Assembly: GCA_020747065.1 (NCBI GenBank)
Contig: JAGMVK010000002.1
Location: 3,844,001-3,908,000 of the forward strand
Length of the DNA: 64,000 bases
Direction of reading: 5' to 3'
Source: Cadophora sp. MPI-SDFR-AT-0126
Taxonomy: Eukaryota; Ascomycota; Leotiomycetes; Helotiales; Ploettnerulaceae
Below are positions 1 through 12,500 of the stretch, one piece after another. Each line of letters begins with the position of its first letter. Position 1 is the stretch's first letter. The notes beneath the pieces are model-generated. The model made no database searches. It saw only the letters and a program-made list of their open reading frames with translations, and was not told the DNA's origin. The translations under genes were made by a program, and so were the position numbers.

Positions 1-49
1 GAGAAATGGATGGCAATTGCAGCTTGGTCATCTGTAAATTGAGAACACC

Positions 50-1222
50 TTAAACTGTTTGATTTGCTGGGGTGGGAGGACGCTTCCTCTTCTTGGTTCG
101 CCGTCTCGATATCTTGCCAATGCTTTCCTCTCCAAAAACGGGTTGTCTTGTACGTTGGAGTCTCTCTGCTTTGTCCAAAAACTCCGCAAGCTGTGGGTAT
201 GTGATTGTAATGCCTGGTAGCTCTTCAGAGTTGAAGGTTGCAACCTCAGAATCAGCGAAGCAGTCGAGGGGAAGATGCAATTCCTTGGTGGTATTGATGG
301 CGAGTCCGTCTGATGACCGGAAAACCTACAGATGTTAGGTCAACTTCATTAGACGAGTTCAAGACGTACCTCACGGTCAATTACTGCTTCAACATCCAGA
401 GTTTCGAGACCTTCCCCGTCGTCTTTCAAGTAGCGCGGCTTCCACATCGATATTCGGGCTTCCTTCTTCGTCCCGTATCCTAACTCGAACCCGACAACTG
501 CCTTGATATTCGCGTTTGAGTACTGGATATAAGTCCATGCCGCCTTGCGTAAGTCTCCGCTATTCTGTGAGCATGCTACCTCATATACCACTCCAGGATA
601 CTCGGCCTCGTCGTGTTGAAACTGGTCATCCGGCTGTCGTTGGATATAGGGCCGGTCAATTCCGGTGTCATCGTCCGAATCGATCTCTCGCAGCTGTATG
701 CTTCCAGACCTCACGCTGGATATTCGTGCTGCAAATCTGGCAGCTTCGTCATTTCCGTCTTTGATGCGTTGCAGTTGAGCTTTGGTTTCTTCTGACACTC
801 GTTCTGAGAAGCTTTCGTGTTTCGCTGTCGGCATACGTGGTATATAGAGGACCTCCTCCAGAGAATTGTATTCCAATCTGTCTTGGTCAGCTCGACTTCT
901 CTCGAAGGAGGACAGTCTTTGTGGTAGCATACCTCAGTTTGTCGTTCACAAAACTTTGCAATTCAGGAAGCTGTTGTAGCCTCGCCAACAGACTTTTGTA
1001 TTCTGAAGGCCTCACCTTCAATTGTCGCGACGGATCTGCTGAATGCTGGCGTTGTTTGATCAAGTGTAGCACTTCGGAGACTGGGGATTTTGGATTGAGT
1101 GTTGACAGCAATTCATCAGTTGCTGGAGGTGTCAAAGGCAACCGAATCTGCCTTTCCGGCGGTGTACCTCCAGCAGATTCAGGGACAGTAGGCGTCGAAA
1201 CCGAGAATCTCTCGTCACTCAT
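50..1222 (-). CDS. Fungal protein with a possible PD-(D/E)XK nuclease-like fold
   Basis: I join three exons, 1222-933, 877-370 and 325-50, giving 357 residues in one frame; both introns have GT/AG borders (932-878 and 369-326). The start is the ATG before MSDERFSVSTPTVPES. The N-terminus is Pro/Thr/Ser-rich and probably disordered. The middle carries a conserved RMPTAKHESF segment, then YPGVVYEVACSQ followed by NIKAVVGFELGY, a beta-strand, E-x-x, beta-strand layout that recalls restriction-endonuclease-fold proteins of the Uma2 kind. The C-terminus is basic (SRRRTKKRKRPP) and could be a nuclear localisation signal. I recognise it as a multicopy fungal family without known function; the nuclease-fold assignment is inference from the strand and acidic pattern only. 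It is convergent with the gag-like ORF fragment that follows at 1524. Confidence 0.6.
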
Positions 1223-1523
1223 TGCTCGGCTGGTGTTGAGTTTCGATGTTTGTGTTGCACTGTTGATGCGGGAAGCCGTCAGCTCGGAGTCAGCTCGGAT
1301 ACGTGCAGTCTCTGTGGTAACCTTTATCGCGAGTGAGCGCTATCACGTGGTTGGCGGGCGGCGAAACATTGCGGCATGATATCTGAGGCGGAGCGGAAAA
1401 ACATCACAAACAGCGAGAACGAAATTTTTGGAATTGAGCAACGAAAACCACATCTAGCAGCCCTCCTTTTGGCCAGTTGAGAAGCCTGAGCTTGTGCGCA
1501 TTGCCCAGTGTGACATAGGCAGT

Positions 1524-1880
1524 ATGGCGACACCGTGGCCTCAAGTGGCAGCATGGCCCAACGACCCCCGAGAGCATGCTGCATACCTCAGCGATTACCT
1601 CAGGAAAGCACTCGTCTGTACCGACTCTACCGGAGACCAGCCGGTGCCGAAGCCTCTTGTCAAGACTATGATCGCAGCCATGAGCGTCCTGATTTCCAAG
1701 TTCCAGAATACCCCTGATCTCAGCGCCGTCGTCCAAGCCACTACAACTATCCAGAGCGACCTCAAAACAACAGCAGAGACGGTACAATCCACGGCGATCA
1801 AAGCTCAGCAGAATACAATAACGCAGCAGCACATGGCTACTTATATCCCGATAGCAAGGACTTCCCTCAAACATAGCACG
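1524..1880 (+). pseudogene. Possible gag-like (LINE ORF1) N-terminal remnant
   Basis: An open frame beginning MATPWPQVAAWPNDPRE runs about 120 codons and ends in a Gln/Thr-rich, probably helical stretch (TTIQSDLKTTAETVQSTAIK), a layout seen at the N-terminus of fungal non-LTR ORF1 proteins. No zinc knuckles follow and the frame loses coding character after about 1880. It could equally be a small unrelated hypothetical gene. Confidence 0.25.
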
Positions 1881-1963
1881 AAGTCACCAGCAAGGCCAAA
1901 GAGAATGAAAACAGTAGTGGACAGGGGATATACGTTGACATTCTATATAAAACAGAACGCGGT

Positions 1964-2548
1964 CTATTTTGACGGGCGCACAAACCTTGGTTCCCGGAGC
2001 TTGACGCCGTGCACTGTCTCTACGTGGCCTTTTAAATGCTCCACGTGTTCGAGAACAAGCCCCTGAGACTTGCACACTGGGTGATAACACTCTATCTGGG
2101 CGTGTGGATCTCTTCCTTTGAGATGAATCCGCTCAACGTGATCCATCATCTTCGCAGGGCGGCAAAAAGAGCCCATCCGCTCCTCATAGCTCTTCGATTC
2201 GTCGCCAATGCAGATAGGACACTGGCTCTTAGCAAGGACAAGAGGGAATGGCTCGAGATCGGGCGAGGGTGATTCCTCCTTGACGAGAGGTGGTTGCGGT
2301 AGGGCAACCCGGAGTCGGTACCGCCGAGGCACTTCGCGGCGGCGACAGAGGGTAACCATAAGACCGGCAGAGTGGATCCAGCGCGCGACAATGTCCTGTG
2401 GGGTGATACCCGCGACATGAGTGCAGATAAGTTCGGCCAGCTGCGCCCGTTCAGGGATCTGATGTTCAACGACCGGGTCGATATACTCCTCTTCCTGCTG
2501 TCCACTGTTCTGATGGAGGACATGATGCCAGTTGATGATAGCAGGTTA
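1964..2548 (-). pseudogene. DUF3435 (FluG-like tyrosine recombinase family) C-terminal relic A
   Basis: The minus frame is open from about 2548 to a stop at 1964. It contains the C-terminal region of fungal DUF3435 proteins: a helical segment (ERAQLAELICTHVAGITPQD), the VTLCRRREVPRRYRLRVALP block, and a C2H2-like finger region with CPICIGDESKSYEER, CRPAKMMDHVERIHLKG and VEHLKGHVETVHGVKLREP. DUF3435 proteins are related to the tyrosine recombinases that drive Starship elements and to FluG-type proteins. The catalytic recombinase part is missing upstream, where the frame is closed by a TAA, so this is a fragment. The same C-terminal block recurs at 32605-32970 on the other strand. Confidence 0.65.
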
Positions 2549-2644
2549 TTCTCGTTTATGCTTTCCAAGAGATAAAATATTAGGGCAATAGATCCTTAGT
2601 TTCGATGAAGATACAACGACAGCTGTACTGAAAAAAAAAGCCCA

Positions 2645-4402
2645 TCAGAAATTAAGTATTGCTGTCCTGTCCACGACATCAAAAGAGTGAGGAGCCGGCA
2701 CAAAACATCTCACTTCAGCCTGCCGAGTCACCATATTATAGCCGAGAATATCGCCACGAGTACATCGTACATGCTCAGGTGCATATTCGCCCTCGTAATT
2801 CTCATCTTCGAGATTCATGATCCACTCGGCTAGTTTACCGACCATGACACTGTCCCACAGAGCCTCCCGCCTTGCTGGCCCAAGGAGCAACGAGATAGCT
2901 TTTCTTCGGAGAGTTTTCTGAGGGCAATACCATGATACGGCATATAGAGGGCAGATGGTATGCATTTCGAACATGTAGGTGGCGTTTGATTGGTTCATGT
3001 TCGGATGATTCAGGAGCTCCTCGGACAAGACCACCATTTGCTCGAATTGTGGCATGAAAATCTTCGTATCCGGGCAGGTTCCGTTGTAAGTTCGCATTAG
3101 GCAGGTGGTGACATATCCAGCGAGATACATCAGCTCAAGTGAAGCAGCGCAGAAGCGGTCTTTGCTACCCTCTGGCTTGAGCGAGTCTTCGAGCAGAGGC
3201 GAGATGGCCGACCTCCACGCTTCAAGCTCTGAAATGTGCATGCGTTGCCTGTTGATATGCTCTAATGGGATACACATCATGAAGTCCAGCCTCAGGAATC
3301 CGGTGAAGCTAAAAGTCTCGGGGAACATCGCTGATGTGAAATGCATGACTTTCTGCATCGTGGTGATTAGGGAATCTCGGGCATCATTGAGTGATGGGAA
3401 CACGTGGGGCATATCAGAAATTTCTGGACTTTGGTCATTCAGAGGCAGAATCCGTTTTGGGTATCGGGGATCGAGGAAAGCCATTGCTTGGATGTCTAGT
3501 CGTCCGAATGCGTTGATGATCTCTTTCTCGACGTTGGCCGTTGGTGGTGTAGCTGGGTCGTCTTCCGACAGGTGCTTTTCGACCAGGTTGAGGCCGACTA
3601 CAGCTTCTATATTGCGACCAAAAGTCATGCCTAATTTATTAAACCTCGAAAGGAAGGGCATTTCCTGCGCAAGAATTGCAAGAATTAAATTGAAATTTTT
3701 CTACTTACGCCTGACAGCAAGTTCAAAATTCCCAGCGAAAGATTCGAAGCAGATGATGACGATGCAGGTTATCAATGCCGTTCTGAGATCTTGCGTGCCC
3801 CCAATTGATGCCTTTCTCATTGACTTGAGGGCTTTTTGATACTGTCGAAATGCGAATCCACATTGTGCCGAAGCATTATCAGTTCCCCGCCCGTAGCTGA
3901 TGCTGTGCCCTGGAGTAGCCGTCGACTTCAGAGCAGCAATTGCAACGATAGCGTGACGGATCGAGTCATCTCTTTCACACGCCTGTAAGACCAAATGACT
4001 CCAGAGATCCGATTCAAATGATCCCGCCAGGTGCGGCGCTATACCTTCTCTAAAATACTGGAAGTATTTCCGCTCCTGTTGGTCTTGGAAGACAGTGATT
4101 GCGGGTTGGTACACAATAGGTTGGAAATGCAATTGTCCTCTGGGAAGGATGATTCTAATGGATGGCAGTGATGTTGGGGCAGCAGTGGGTATTTCGTAGC
4201 CGTCGCATTTCACACCAAATTTAGAACAGCGAATGCATGTAGGCTTTGCCTCATCGCATTTGACTCGGCGTATCCTGCCGAGTGTTAGGTCAAGACAATC
4301 CCGAGAATGGAGGAGAACTTACTTGCATGTTTTACACCCAGATCTCGTCTTAGGCTTGCTGGCCCTGCTGCATTTCCTCGAAGGGTTTGAAATAGTGGCC
4401 AT
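2645..4402 (-). CDS. Zn2Cys6 fungal transcription factor
   Basis: Exons 4402-4323, 4274-3709 and 3630-2645 join into 543 residues. The 48-base first intron splits the zinc cluster: exon 1 ends RSGCKTCK and exon 2 starts IRRVKCDEAKPTCIRC, then six residues and the sixth Cys. The spacing C-x2-C-x6-C-x5-C-x2-C-x6-C is the classic binuclear zinc cluster, so the protein should bind DNA in the nucleus. The rest is alpha-helical (FQYFREGIAPHLAGSF; IRHAIVAIAALKS) and resembles the Fungal_trans_2/DUF3468 middle-homology region. The last intron acceptor was placed at 3631 because it restores the frame into MTFGRNIEAVVGL. Its target genes are unknown. It is divergent from the sulfotransferase at 5609, with a MITE in the shared upstream region. 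Confidence 0.85.
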
Positions 4403-4875
4403 TGCGAATTTGGCTGGTGCTTCCCAACGTCGCTTGGACAAGGACCAGTCTTTTCAGGGAAAGTAAAAACAAATTCTTGAGACTCGTCGTATCCAGTCCG
4501 AGGTACCAAGAGTATTTAAAGTTTCTCTATACTAGCACTGATAGTTCGTCGTCGCACCTCCACTTGACCACATACGAAGTATCTGGTGCTTACGTCCAGA
4601 GTGGAGGCTGCAGTGGTGATCATGCAGCGGGGTCTGATGTCGACAGGGTCATTGTTGACGCTGACTTGCCCTATCGTATAAATGCGTCCAAAAGAGGGAA
4701 AGTGCTTATCCAAAGGAGCCCTGCCCTGCGATTTGAAAAGACTGGGCAGCCCTGTCGGGATTTCTGTGAACTCGTACTTTGGTTGCCGGGGGAATTGTTG
4801 TAGCCAAGACTTCTAGAGAGTTCTTCCCTGCAGTGACAACTATTACCCCGACTACCAAGTAATTTCGAAGTTGTA

Positions 4876-5300
4876 ACATACGAAGTATTCGCTTTCTCCA
4901 TGGGACTGAACCCATCTACAGTGGGTTTCCTAGGGACTTTTGGTTGGATATGGCCCTGTATTCTTACCTTACTACTTCAAAAGTATCCCCCCCTAAATAA
5001 AGGTAAATACCCTACAAACACAAGGGGGTTGTGGGTAGCTTTCTAGGGTGTCTATCCAACAGAAAGAGCTGCTTACGCCCCGGCAGGTGACTAGAAGTAG
5101 AATCTTCTACAGCTACCCTGGCCTTTACAACAGACCAAATTTGGCTTGTGCACTGAGGCTCACAAGGGTCTCTGACCTCTTAGAACAGTTTATTGGTGCC
5201 CGAGGCCCACTAAGCAGGGTATTTACCTTTATTTAAGGGGGGGATAGTACGAAGTAGTAAGTAGGTTCAGTCCCACGGAGAAAGCGAGTACTCCGTATGT
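4876..5300. mobile_element. MITE with nested inner element (copy 1)
   Basis: The ends are inverted repeats. The left begins acatacgaagtattcgctt and the right ends in its near complement (aagcgagtactccgtatgt); similarity continues through tctccatgggactgaacc. The left arm carries about 50 extra bases. The element is 425 bases with no coding capacity and lies between the divergent regulator and sulfotransferase genes. No clear target duplication is visible. Confidence 0.6.
4986..5244. mobile_element. Inner MITE with C-run inverted ends, TA-flanked
   Basis: Nested inside the 4876-5300 element. The ends are tccccccctaaataaaggt and its complement acctttatttaagggggg, and TA dinucleotides (4984-4985 and 5245-5246) flank both ends as in Tc1/mariner-type insertion. 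The core (about 5030-5190) is homologous to that of 26425-26713, sharing tgtctatccaa and cttttacaaca-like blocks. Confidence 0.5.
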
Positions 5301-5608
5301 GCAGGATGCACAACTGCCGAGATTGCATGGGCTCTTCGAGGCAGCATGTTTTGTGCCGTCATCACCCCGCTCCTCCATATATGGGGTATTCCCCAGTCTC
5401 GTAAGGTAGTTCATGTGAAGCATAGGTAACACTTGCTGACCCATAAGTAAGATCGCTGATCTTCGACGAGATTGATGACCAATCACAGTTGAGCTGTTGG
5501 ACGTGGATAAATTTATATTTGACCCGTTCAATATTCACCTTGCTTGTGCTTTGAAGCTACGATTGGGATTTTTGTTGCATTCAGTACATTTGGTTTACTG
5601 CAGATATC

Positions 5609-6738
5609 ATGAACAGCTACCTCCTCCAGTTCCTCGAGTGGTTCTACCGAGACTCCGTCCAATGTCCCGATTTCAGACCACGCGATCGACCCATGGAAAT
5701 TCTTGCTTTGGGAGTCTCTCGATCAGGAACGGACTGTAAGTTATTGGAAGCCGTTTCCTCATCTGAAATCTAAATTGATCTGACATTGGCAATTACAGCA
5801 TTGAAACATGCATTAGAAGTATTAGGGTACGAAAAAGTGTGAGTAGAAAAACCAAACCATCAATACTAGTCGCTTATTTCGACTCCAGCTACCATGGCTT
5901 TGATCTTCTGGCTGCTCCAGAACAGTTGCCCTTCTGGAGGGAAGCTACGAAAGCCAAATTTGAAGGCGGAAAGAAGTTCACTCGTGACGATTGGTATGCA
6001 CTCGCCCCCCCTTCGGTACTTTCGCCGTTGACCCAAAGACAGGGATAGAATATTCGGTAACTGCAGGGCATGTTTCCCAAGTGATTTCTATTGAGCTTGA
6101 TCATTTTTATTCTAACTTATCCATCATTAAAGGCAATCTCCGACCTCCCAGCCATCATGTTTGCCAAAGAGCTCATCGAGGCATACCCCGAAGCCAAAAT
6201 TATTCTTTCAACCCGCGACCTGGACGCCTGGCACCGAAGCGTGGCTCTCAGCATCGATGCCAACGCACATGACAAAGTCAGACATTTCATGCAACTATTC
6301 CACCCTTTGACCTTCCAATACACTGTCCTCACCAAAATTTACCATATGTTCTTCCGAGGCGACTTCAAGAATCAGGGAAGGAATGTGTATGAAGAGTACA
6401 ATGCGATGATTCGAGGACTGGCGCCGAAGGACAGGTTTCTGGAGTATCATGTGAGTGAGGGTTGGGAACCGCTGTGTGAGTTCCTTGGGAAAGATGTGCC
6501 GAAGAGGGAGATGCCGAATGAGAATTCGGGGAAAGTTTTCCAGGGGAGATTTGAGAAAATTCAAGGGAAGTGGAAGAGGGAGATTTATTGGAATATTGGG
6601 AAGTGTTTGGGTACTGTGGCATTCATTGGACTTGCTGTTGGGTCATTCTTTTGGCGAGATCTGTTGTTTGAGAAATTGAAGAGGTTGGAGGGGTTGAGAA
6701 GATTTGCGGGAATAGTGAAGACGGTAAGATACAAATAG
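5609..6738 (+). CDS. Sulfotransferase-like protein (Sulfotransfer_4 family)
   Basis: Exons 5609-5735, 5799-5838, 5889-5993, 6043-6067 and 6133-6738 give 300 residues. The N-terminus MNSYLLQFLEWFYRDSV leads into RPMEILALGVSRSGTDSL, the phosphate-binding loop of P-loop sulfotransferases, then VYHGFDLL and DLPAIMFAKELIEAYPEAK followed by STRD. These are standard landmarks of the fungal family often misannotated as NAD-dependent epimerase. A hydrophobic segment near residues 255-275 (CLGTVAFIGLAVGSFFW) predicts a C-terminal membrane anchor. The fourth intron needs a GC donor (AGG/GCATGT at 6068) to join GNCR to AISDLPA; no GT donor keeps the frame. The acceptor substrate is unknown. Confidence 0.78.
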
Positions 6739-7660
6739 GACTTGTATCCTAACTCTTGTCTTGTACAAAGAGGAAGTAATCAATGAACGATGATCCTCCT
6801 GCTGCCGAGTTTGTCGCTTCTCGTGGAATGTCCTCGGACTCTTCAGCAGGGCTCTCTACATCATTCTCTACCTCCAACCCACTCGATTCCTCCTCGTTCT
6901 TCATGTAACCTATTTGCCTCAGCACATATGCTCTTATCGCTGGAACCGGCCAGTTGCCTACCTGCTTGTTCCTCGGGTGCTAAGTCTGCCTGGAGCAACA
7001 CTCCAGCCTACGCAAATGTAAGATACGGGACGAAGTTTGGAGGATTGTTATAATACCTTGTTATTCAAAGATTATTTTCAGAACTTGGGGGATGTGATGG
7101 GCGATTAGTGATCTCTTGGATGCGGTTAAAATCACTCCTCTCCCGCTTTCAAAGGTTTTAGTGACTAATGATCGAGTATTTTTCAAGAAACAACATGTCA
7201 AAAATTGGGTCCAGAGACTATAAAGGCAGTCGATTCGGAGAAGAGGCAGGATCATCTCGGAAGATTTCTACAAATGAAGTCGCCGAGGTCGTACCCCCAG
7301 CACATTGTATTTCGGAATCCGACTCTCTAGAAAGGCACCGAAGACATGCACGAGTCTCATCATTCCGAGGATAGGAGTTTAATCGAAACACTGTATATTG
7401 CGATGCTGAGTTCAATGAAGTTAGTGACTTAGGTAATTTAAGCCGCCGGCGGTTGCAATCAGCGCTCCATGCACTTTCGGCGATGGATGCTGTGACTGCC
7501 CTGGAATTTAGTGAGAAGCCAAAACCGAGCCCCTGAGTTCTGTGTTTTGTGGTCGGCCAGTAGCAGAATCAAAACAGTGTAATTACAGCTACAATGAGAA
7601 AAGGATAAATAAATATTAATGATATCAATTCAAAGATAATTCCCAAGCTATCCCAATCAC
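6739..7660. other. Intergenic, nothing recognised
   Basis: About 900 bases between convergent genes. Short open frames exist on both strands, including a Glu/Ser-rich minus frame near 6790-6900, but none has a recognisable domain or a clear start and splice pattern. Confidence 0.5.
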
Positions 7661-8530
7661 TTATCTAAACTTAGTTCGTCCGTTATTATGGGTATTGTCA
7701 TCTACTTTACCTACATCCCCAAGCGGTTGCCTCACAAGAAAATAATGCACAAACGGTTCCGTCGACCCATACTTCGAATCATCCTGTGTGACCGTCTGTA
7801 CGCGCTCAAAGCCATGATCCTCATACATCTTCCTGCCTGCAGAATGCGACATAACAATAGCTTTCAAGCCGGCTTCATCGATATTCCTGAGAGCTTCTTC
7901 TAACATCAACGAAGCGACACCTTTCCGCTGATGAGAAGGATGGGTGGTCATGTAATCCACAGCTGGAGAAAGTTAGAACGATAAGTAAGACAAGTAGGCC
8001 AGGTAACAATATCCTCTAGATACTATGGAAAGCTGAGATAAGAGGAAAATGGGGGCGGGGGAGGGGGGGGAATACTCACATACATATGGCCCACCCTCCT
8101 TCATAATCCCCTCCTCAACTCTCTCCAACTCCGGCCCAAACTCCTCCAAATGCTTATAATTCAAACCCCTCATCTTCCAATTCTCAGTAACGCTCTTCCA
8201 CCTCTCTTCAAATGCTACCCTTTCCTCTGCGCTAAGCTCTCGGACTTGTGCTTCAAGCCAGTGCATCTCCTCACAGTTCTCGGGTAAGATATATCGCGAA
8301 TACCCTACAATCTCACCCGTATCTGTATCAACAACTTTGAGATGTCGTTTTACGCTTCGCGAGGTGATTAAATTCCAGGGTAGACGTGCAGTGCAGTCGT
8401 TAATTATTTCTGGGAGGGGTTTGCTACCCCAGAGGAGGCGCCAGTGCTGGTCTGTGTGGAAGGCGCTCATCATCGTGTTCGCGAGACCAGGTGCGTCAAT
8501 GGGTATTACAGGGTGGACTTGGTAGGGCAT
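7661..8530 (-). CDS. GNAT-family N-acetyltransferase
   Basis: Exons 8530-8080 and 7962-7661 join into 250 residues (intron 8079-7963, GT/AG). The N-terminal half (MPYQVHPVIPIDAPGLANTM) is the variable part, with VVDTDTGEIVGYSRYI as the usual beta2-beta3 region. After the intron, VDYMTTHPSHQRKGVASLML is the acetyl-CoA binding motif A (Q-R-K-G-V-A), followed by ALRNIDEAGL and AGRKMYEDHGFERVQ, the motif B helix and loop. Length and order match fungal GNAT proteins of about 220-260 residues. The acetyl acceptor cannot be deduced. It lies beside the split HET-like gene with no sign of co-function. Confidence 0.82.
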
Positions 8531-9080
8531 TGTGAGGTGTTTTAAATTTGGACTTGGCAGAATTGGATGTTGGCCATAGGTCGTCAGAGTATTGAGATTT
8601 CGTGTCCGTCTTATGTGTGATGAAGTTGTTGCCTGTTAGTGAGGACACGTTCCATCTACCTCGATCTTGCCCGAACTCTGGAGAAGGTGCCAGATCGAAC
8701 AACCGGTGCCTGAAAAAGTAAATATTTACGACCTTTTACAGGCAAACGCTGGTGTCTTGAGTCTGGCCGTGAAGTATTACTGCTCATTTTGTGAATACTT
8801 ACTTGCTTCAGAAGGTAGTGGTGGTGCTTGGCACAAACATTCAGGGGGCTCGTTAGCGACATGTCGGTAGATTTGGGCGATGGGAGCGTCGTTGCAACAC
8901 CTGTGCAATTTCGCATTTGGTCGTTCGGGGCATTCATTACAGTATACTGTACTTGGAAGAATTTGGCTCGGAGACCACAAGGGTTCCCACAAAAGTCCCC
9001 TCAGGTATCCCCTGGCCCTGCATAAGTTTCTATCTCCGACACCCGAGGTCGCTCCTCACACCACATCTTTCGAAAGAAAC

Positions 9081-9543
9081 TCAAACCAACAAATATTGCG
9101 TAAAGGGTAAATCCATAAACCTCCACATACCCTTCGCAGTCTCCATCGTCCTCAGTACCTCCCTGACCCCCTCATTTTCATCCGGACAATCACCCGTCGG
9201 TTCAACAACCCACGACATACTCATGGCTCTCGCCTCAGCATGTGGCAAACGCTCAGATTTCTGATCATATGGTGTAAGTACCCATTTAACTTCCTCGCCA
9301 TCATCCCATCGAATGTCGAAGATGGCTCGCAAGCTCTTCAGTTTGCCGATACCGTCGGCTTCCCAGTCTGTGACCATGCGGTCATAGAGCATTGCGGCGC
9401 CGAGGAGGTTTTGGACGGTTTTTGTGGAGGTGAGGGGAGATTCGTGTGACTTAGTGAAATAGGCAGAGTTGGATAGGGATTGTGCTGGGATGTCGGAGAT
9501 GAGGGAGAGGAGGCTGGACATCATCAGTTGTTTGAATAGCTGG
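9081..9543 (-). pseudogene. 3' part of HET-like gene severed by hAT insertion
   Basis: The minus frame continues from the target duplication (9543-9536) through FKQLMMSSLLSLISDIPAQS to a stop at 9081, about 150 codons without interruption. Pieces such as LLGAAMLYDRMVTDWEADG and DIRWDDGEEVKWVLTPYDQ look like coding sequence. Taken alone it would be called a 147-residue hypothetical protein. When the element 9544-13932 and one 8-base duplication are removed (4397 bases), this frame is exactly in phase with the frame of 13933-15830: the sum from the ATG-like codon at 14713 to 9524 is 792 bases, 264 codons. It is therefore the C-terminus of that gene. Confidence 0.75.
9536..9543. repeat. 8-base target duplication, left of hAT copy 1
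   Basis: ATAGCTGG, repeated exactly at 13933-13940 on the other side of the element. An 8-base duplication is the hAT signature. Confidence 0.92.
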
Positions 9544-12500
9544 TAGGGCTGATATTTGAATATTTTGAAGTCGAATCGAGCTCGAGACCTTCGAATTGAA
9601 TGAAGATGAAGCCAATAAGGTCTTCATCTTCATCGAATTAAATAAAAAAAGCCTTCATTTGCTTCATTCAGGATGATTTTGAAGGCCGGACTAATACCGG
9701 TCCGCGTCACGTGTTTGCTAAGTTTAGTGTTGTCGGGTTGCCGAACGTCATCAATTCTACCCCGCCATTAATAAATTGTCACTAAATGATTAAGCCACAA
9801 ACACTCCTCTATACTTTGAAGGTATTTAGAGCATAACCTATGGAGAGAGAGCTTTCATTCGCCGTATTTGCAGCTCAATTTGTCGCAAAAATGACAAAGT
9901 TATTCAGAGATATACAGTGCGGGGTATAAGTCAAGTGTTTATCCACCCCGCATTTAGCTACTTGGATCCTTTGTGTACAACGGCACGTTTTATTTTAGTC
10001 TTTAATTATTTATATGGTGATTCTTTGTACTTTTATTGAGCCTTCGATCTATTTTTTATAATAGTAGCACTCAAGGTAGCCTCTAGTATTACAGGTTTAG
10101 CTAAAATCTTTTTATTGCAAGCCATATCCTAGCATTTAAAAATTCGTCCCCTACGCCGTTTGAAAGCTATAGCCCTGCCAGTCATAATATTTAATAAACA
10201 GACCTTCGGATTTCGAGGAAAATTATTTCTAGCTCGATCTGACGTTTTTTGGTGTTATAACAACTTTCTTCTTGAAAATGAGTAAAACCGTTTATAGGTA
10301 TGCAGACACTTTTTGAAGCAACTTTCATTTCAATATAAAACTCAATTAAAATGCACTAAACTTAGTAAGAGCCTTCCACTAACTTGTTTACACGTAAATA
10401 CCTATTTTAATTCTTAAGTGTCTAAGAAAAATGGGAAGTTGTAAGGTATAGAATGTAGTGAAGGACACAGCTTTCCCTAGCGCGACTCACCAATTTAAAA
10501 TTCTTGAAACATGAGTGAACTCGTCCTTTCCTTATCCTCTCTCGATACTACCACATTATCGAAGCATCTTAATATTCTGCCCGGAGGGCTGCTATCTATT
10601 AAATATTGATTTCTGACGCTTAAATTACTCTCCCTTATACTTTATTATGGTTTATTTAGTGTCGTTCCGACTACCTATTTCGCGTCGATTCTCGAGCTCT
10701 TTAGCAGAGAGCAGGTAAAACTTTACTACTCCTCTAACTACTCTTCTTTATTTAATTACTTTATAAACCGATAGCTAATTATAACATTATAGGATGGCTT
10801 CTGCTCAATTAAAAGCATCTGCCGCAGCGAATTTCTTCGCCCCTAGGACCCGGCGTAATATGCCATCCCAGAATTATGCCCGTATCGAATGTCCTCAATT
10901 CAACCCTCAGAATCCCTCGCGTGTCCGTCCTAATCCTAGCATAACTCCGGCTCCTTCCTCGACTCCTACTACCTCTGCTCCTTCTCCTCCCGCTCCTTCC
11001 TCTCCTCTTCCAACTGGCGAAGATACAATTATCTGCGCGCCTCCGGGCCATCCTGACTATGAGTTAGATGATGACATACCTGACGCGGATACACTAGAGC
11101 CACTATTGAATAGTAGTTATATAACGCCCGCAGAGAAAACCGAACTTATTAAGAAGTGGGCCGATAATAAATAAAAGCACGTTCGTAAGAAAAGAGATAA
11201 GAACAGCCACGTTTATTAGTATATGTAGAGGGAAGCTATAGACGGAAGCTTTTACTCAGAGTATAAAGATGGACCGAAGATCTTCTAAGAGTTCCGGTGG
11301 ACTTGTACAAAGTGCCTTCGAAATCCTTATGCTCTTCGGAAGAGATTCCAGGTCCTTGAATCGAACCGCCGCGGGGTTACCTCTGGTATGGGAGACCATT
11401 TAAAAACCCACAGTATTACTAAGGAGTCCTACCATGCTCGGATTAATGGGTACGGCCGCGCTATTAGTGGAGGAGATTATACAGAGGCAGACGCATGGAG
11501 CGGTCGACCTAGGCAGAGAGTAAGACTCACGGCAAAGGAGTCTATCCGCCGTTAGTTTGTAAAACACCGACAACCCTTCTCTGCTATTGAGACTCCTGCT
11601 TTCCAAGAGATGTTCTTGGCGCACAATACAACCTGTGCCTACAGAAGTCGTATTACTTTACGCAATTATATATATACAGACTTTGTCGAACGCAGGGGGA
11701 AGCTGAAAATTGAGCTTAAGTACAATTGCACTACTATCTCGTTCACCCTTGATATTTAGATAGCACCGAATCGGGTGCCTATTTTCGCTATTATTACGCA
11801 CTAGATTACGCCGGAGTTTGATAAGAGAGAGGAGGTTATTGAGTTTATTGAGCTCAAAGGATCTCACACTAGCGAATAACTAGCTAAGATAGTTGAGAAG
11901 ACACTTAAGGAGCTTAAGCTTAAGCCTAAGCTTCTCGCTATTACGGGAGATAACGCCGGTAACAACGGTACGCTCTATCAGTCTCTATACGATTCTCTCA
12001 AGATTAAATTCGACGATAAAGTGAGCCCAATCGGGAGGCCCCGCATGCGTTTTCACGGTAGGAAGAGTTAGATCCGCTGTCTAGCTCACGTTACTTTACT
12101 CATTTGTGAGGGCGTCTTGCAAGATCTTAAGGCAGGCACTGCGAAGGAAGCCAAGAAGATGCTTAATAAGTGGGATAAAGAGAATAAAAGCAACAATTAC
12201 ACTATTCCGGGAGACTCTAGTCGAAGTGCGATTGCTAAAATCCGCCTCCTTAATCTCTGGATGTTGAGATCCGGGTCTAGGGAGCAAGACTTCAAAAGCA
12301 TGCCCCGCACGCACTATCGGAAGCCAACTTACGATGTCGACACTCGCTGGAATTCGGCCTACGACATGATTGACCAATTCCTTGAGCTTGAAGCCGAGTA
12401 TACAGAGTTCGTTGATACTCACCCGCAAGTCAAGTGCCTCCTGCCCTCATCGGAAGAGATTGTCGCTCTCTATTAACTACGGAAGGTTCTGAAGCCGTTT

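Noticed and set aside
4571..4585. loxP-like recombinase site (atacgaagta)
   Set aside because: Only a half-site resemblance; the motif is better explained as a MITE end.
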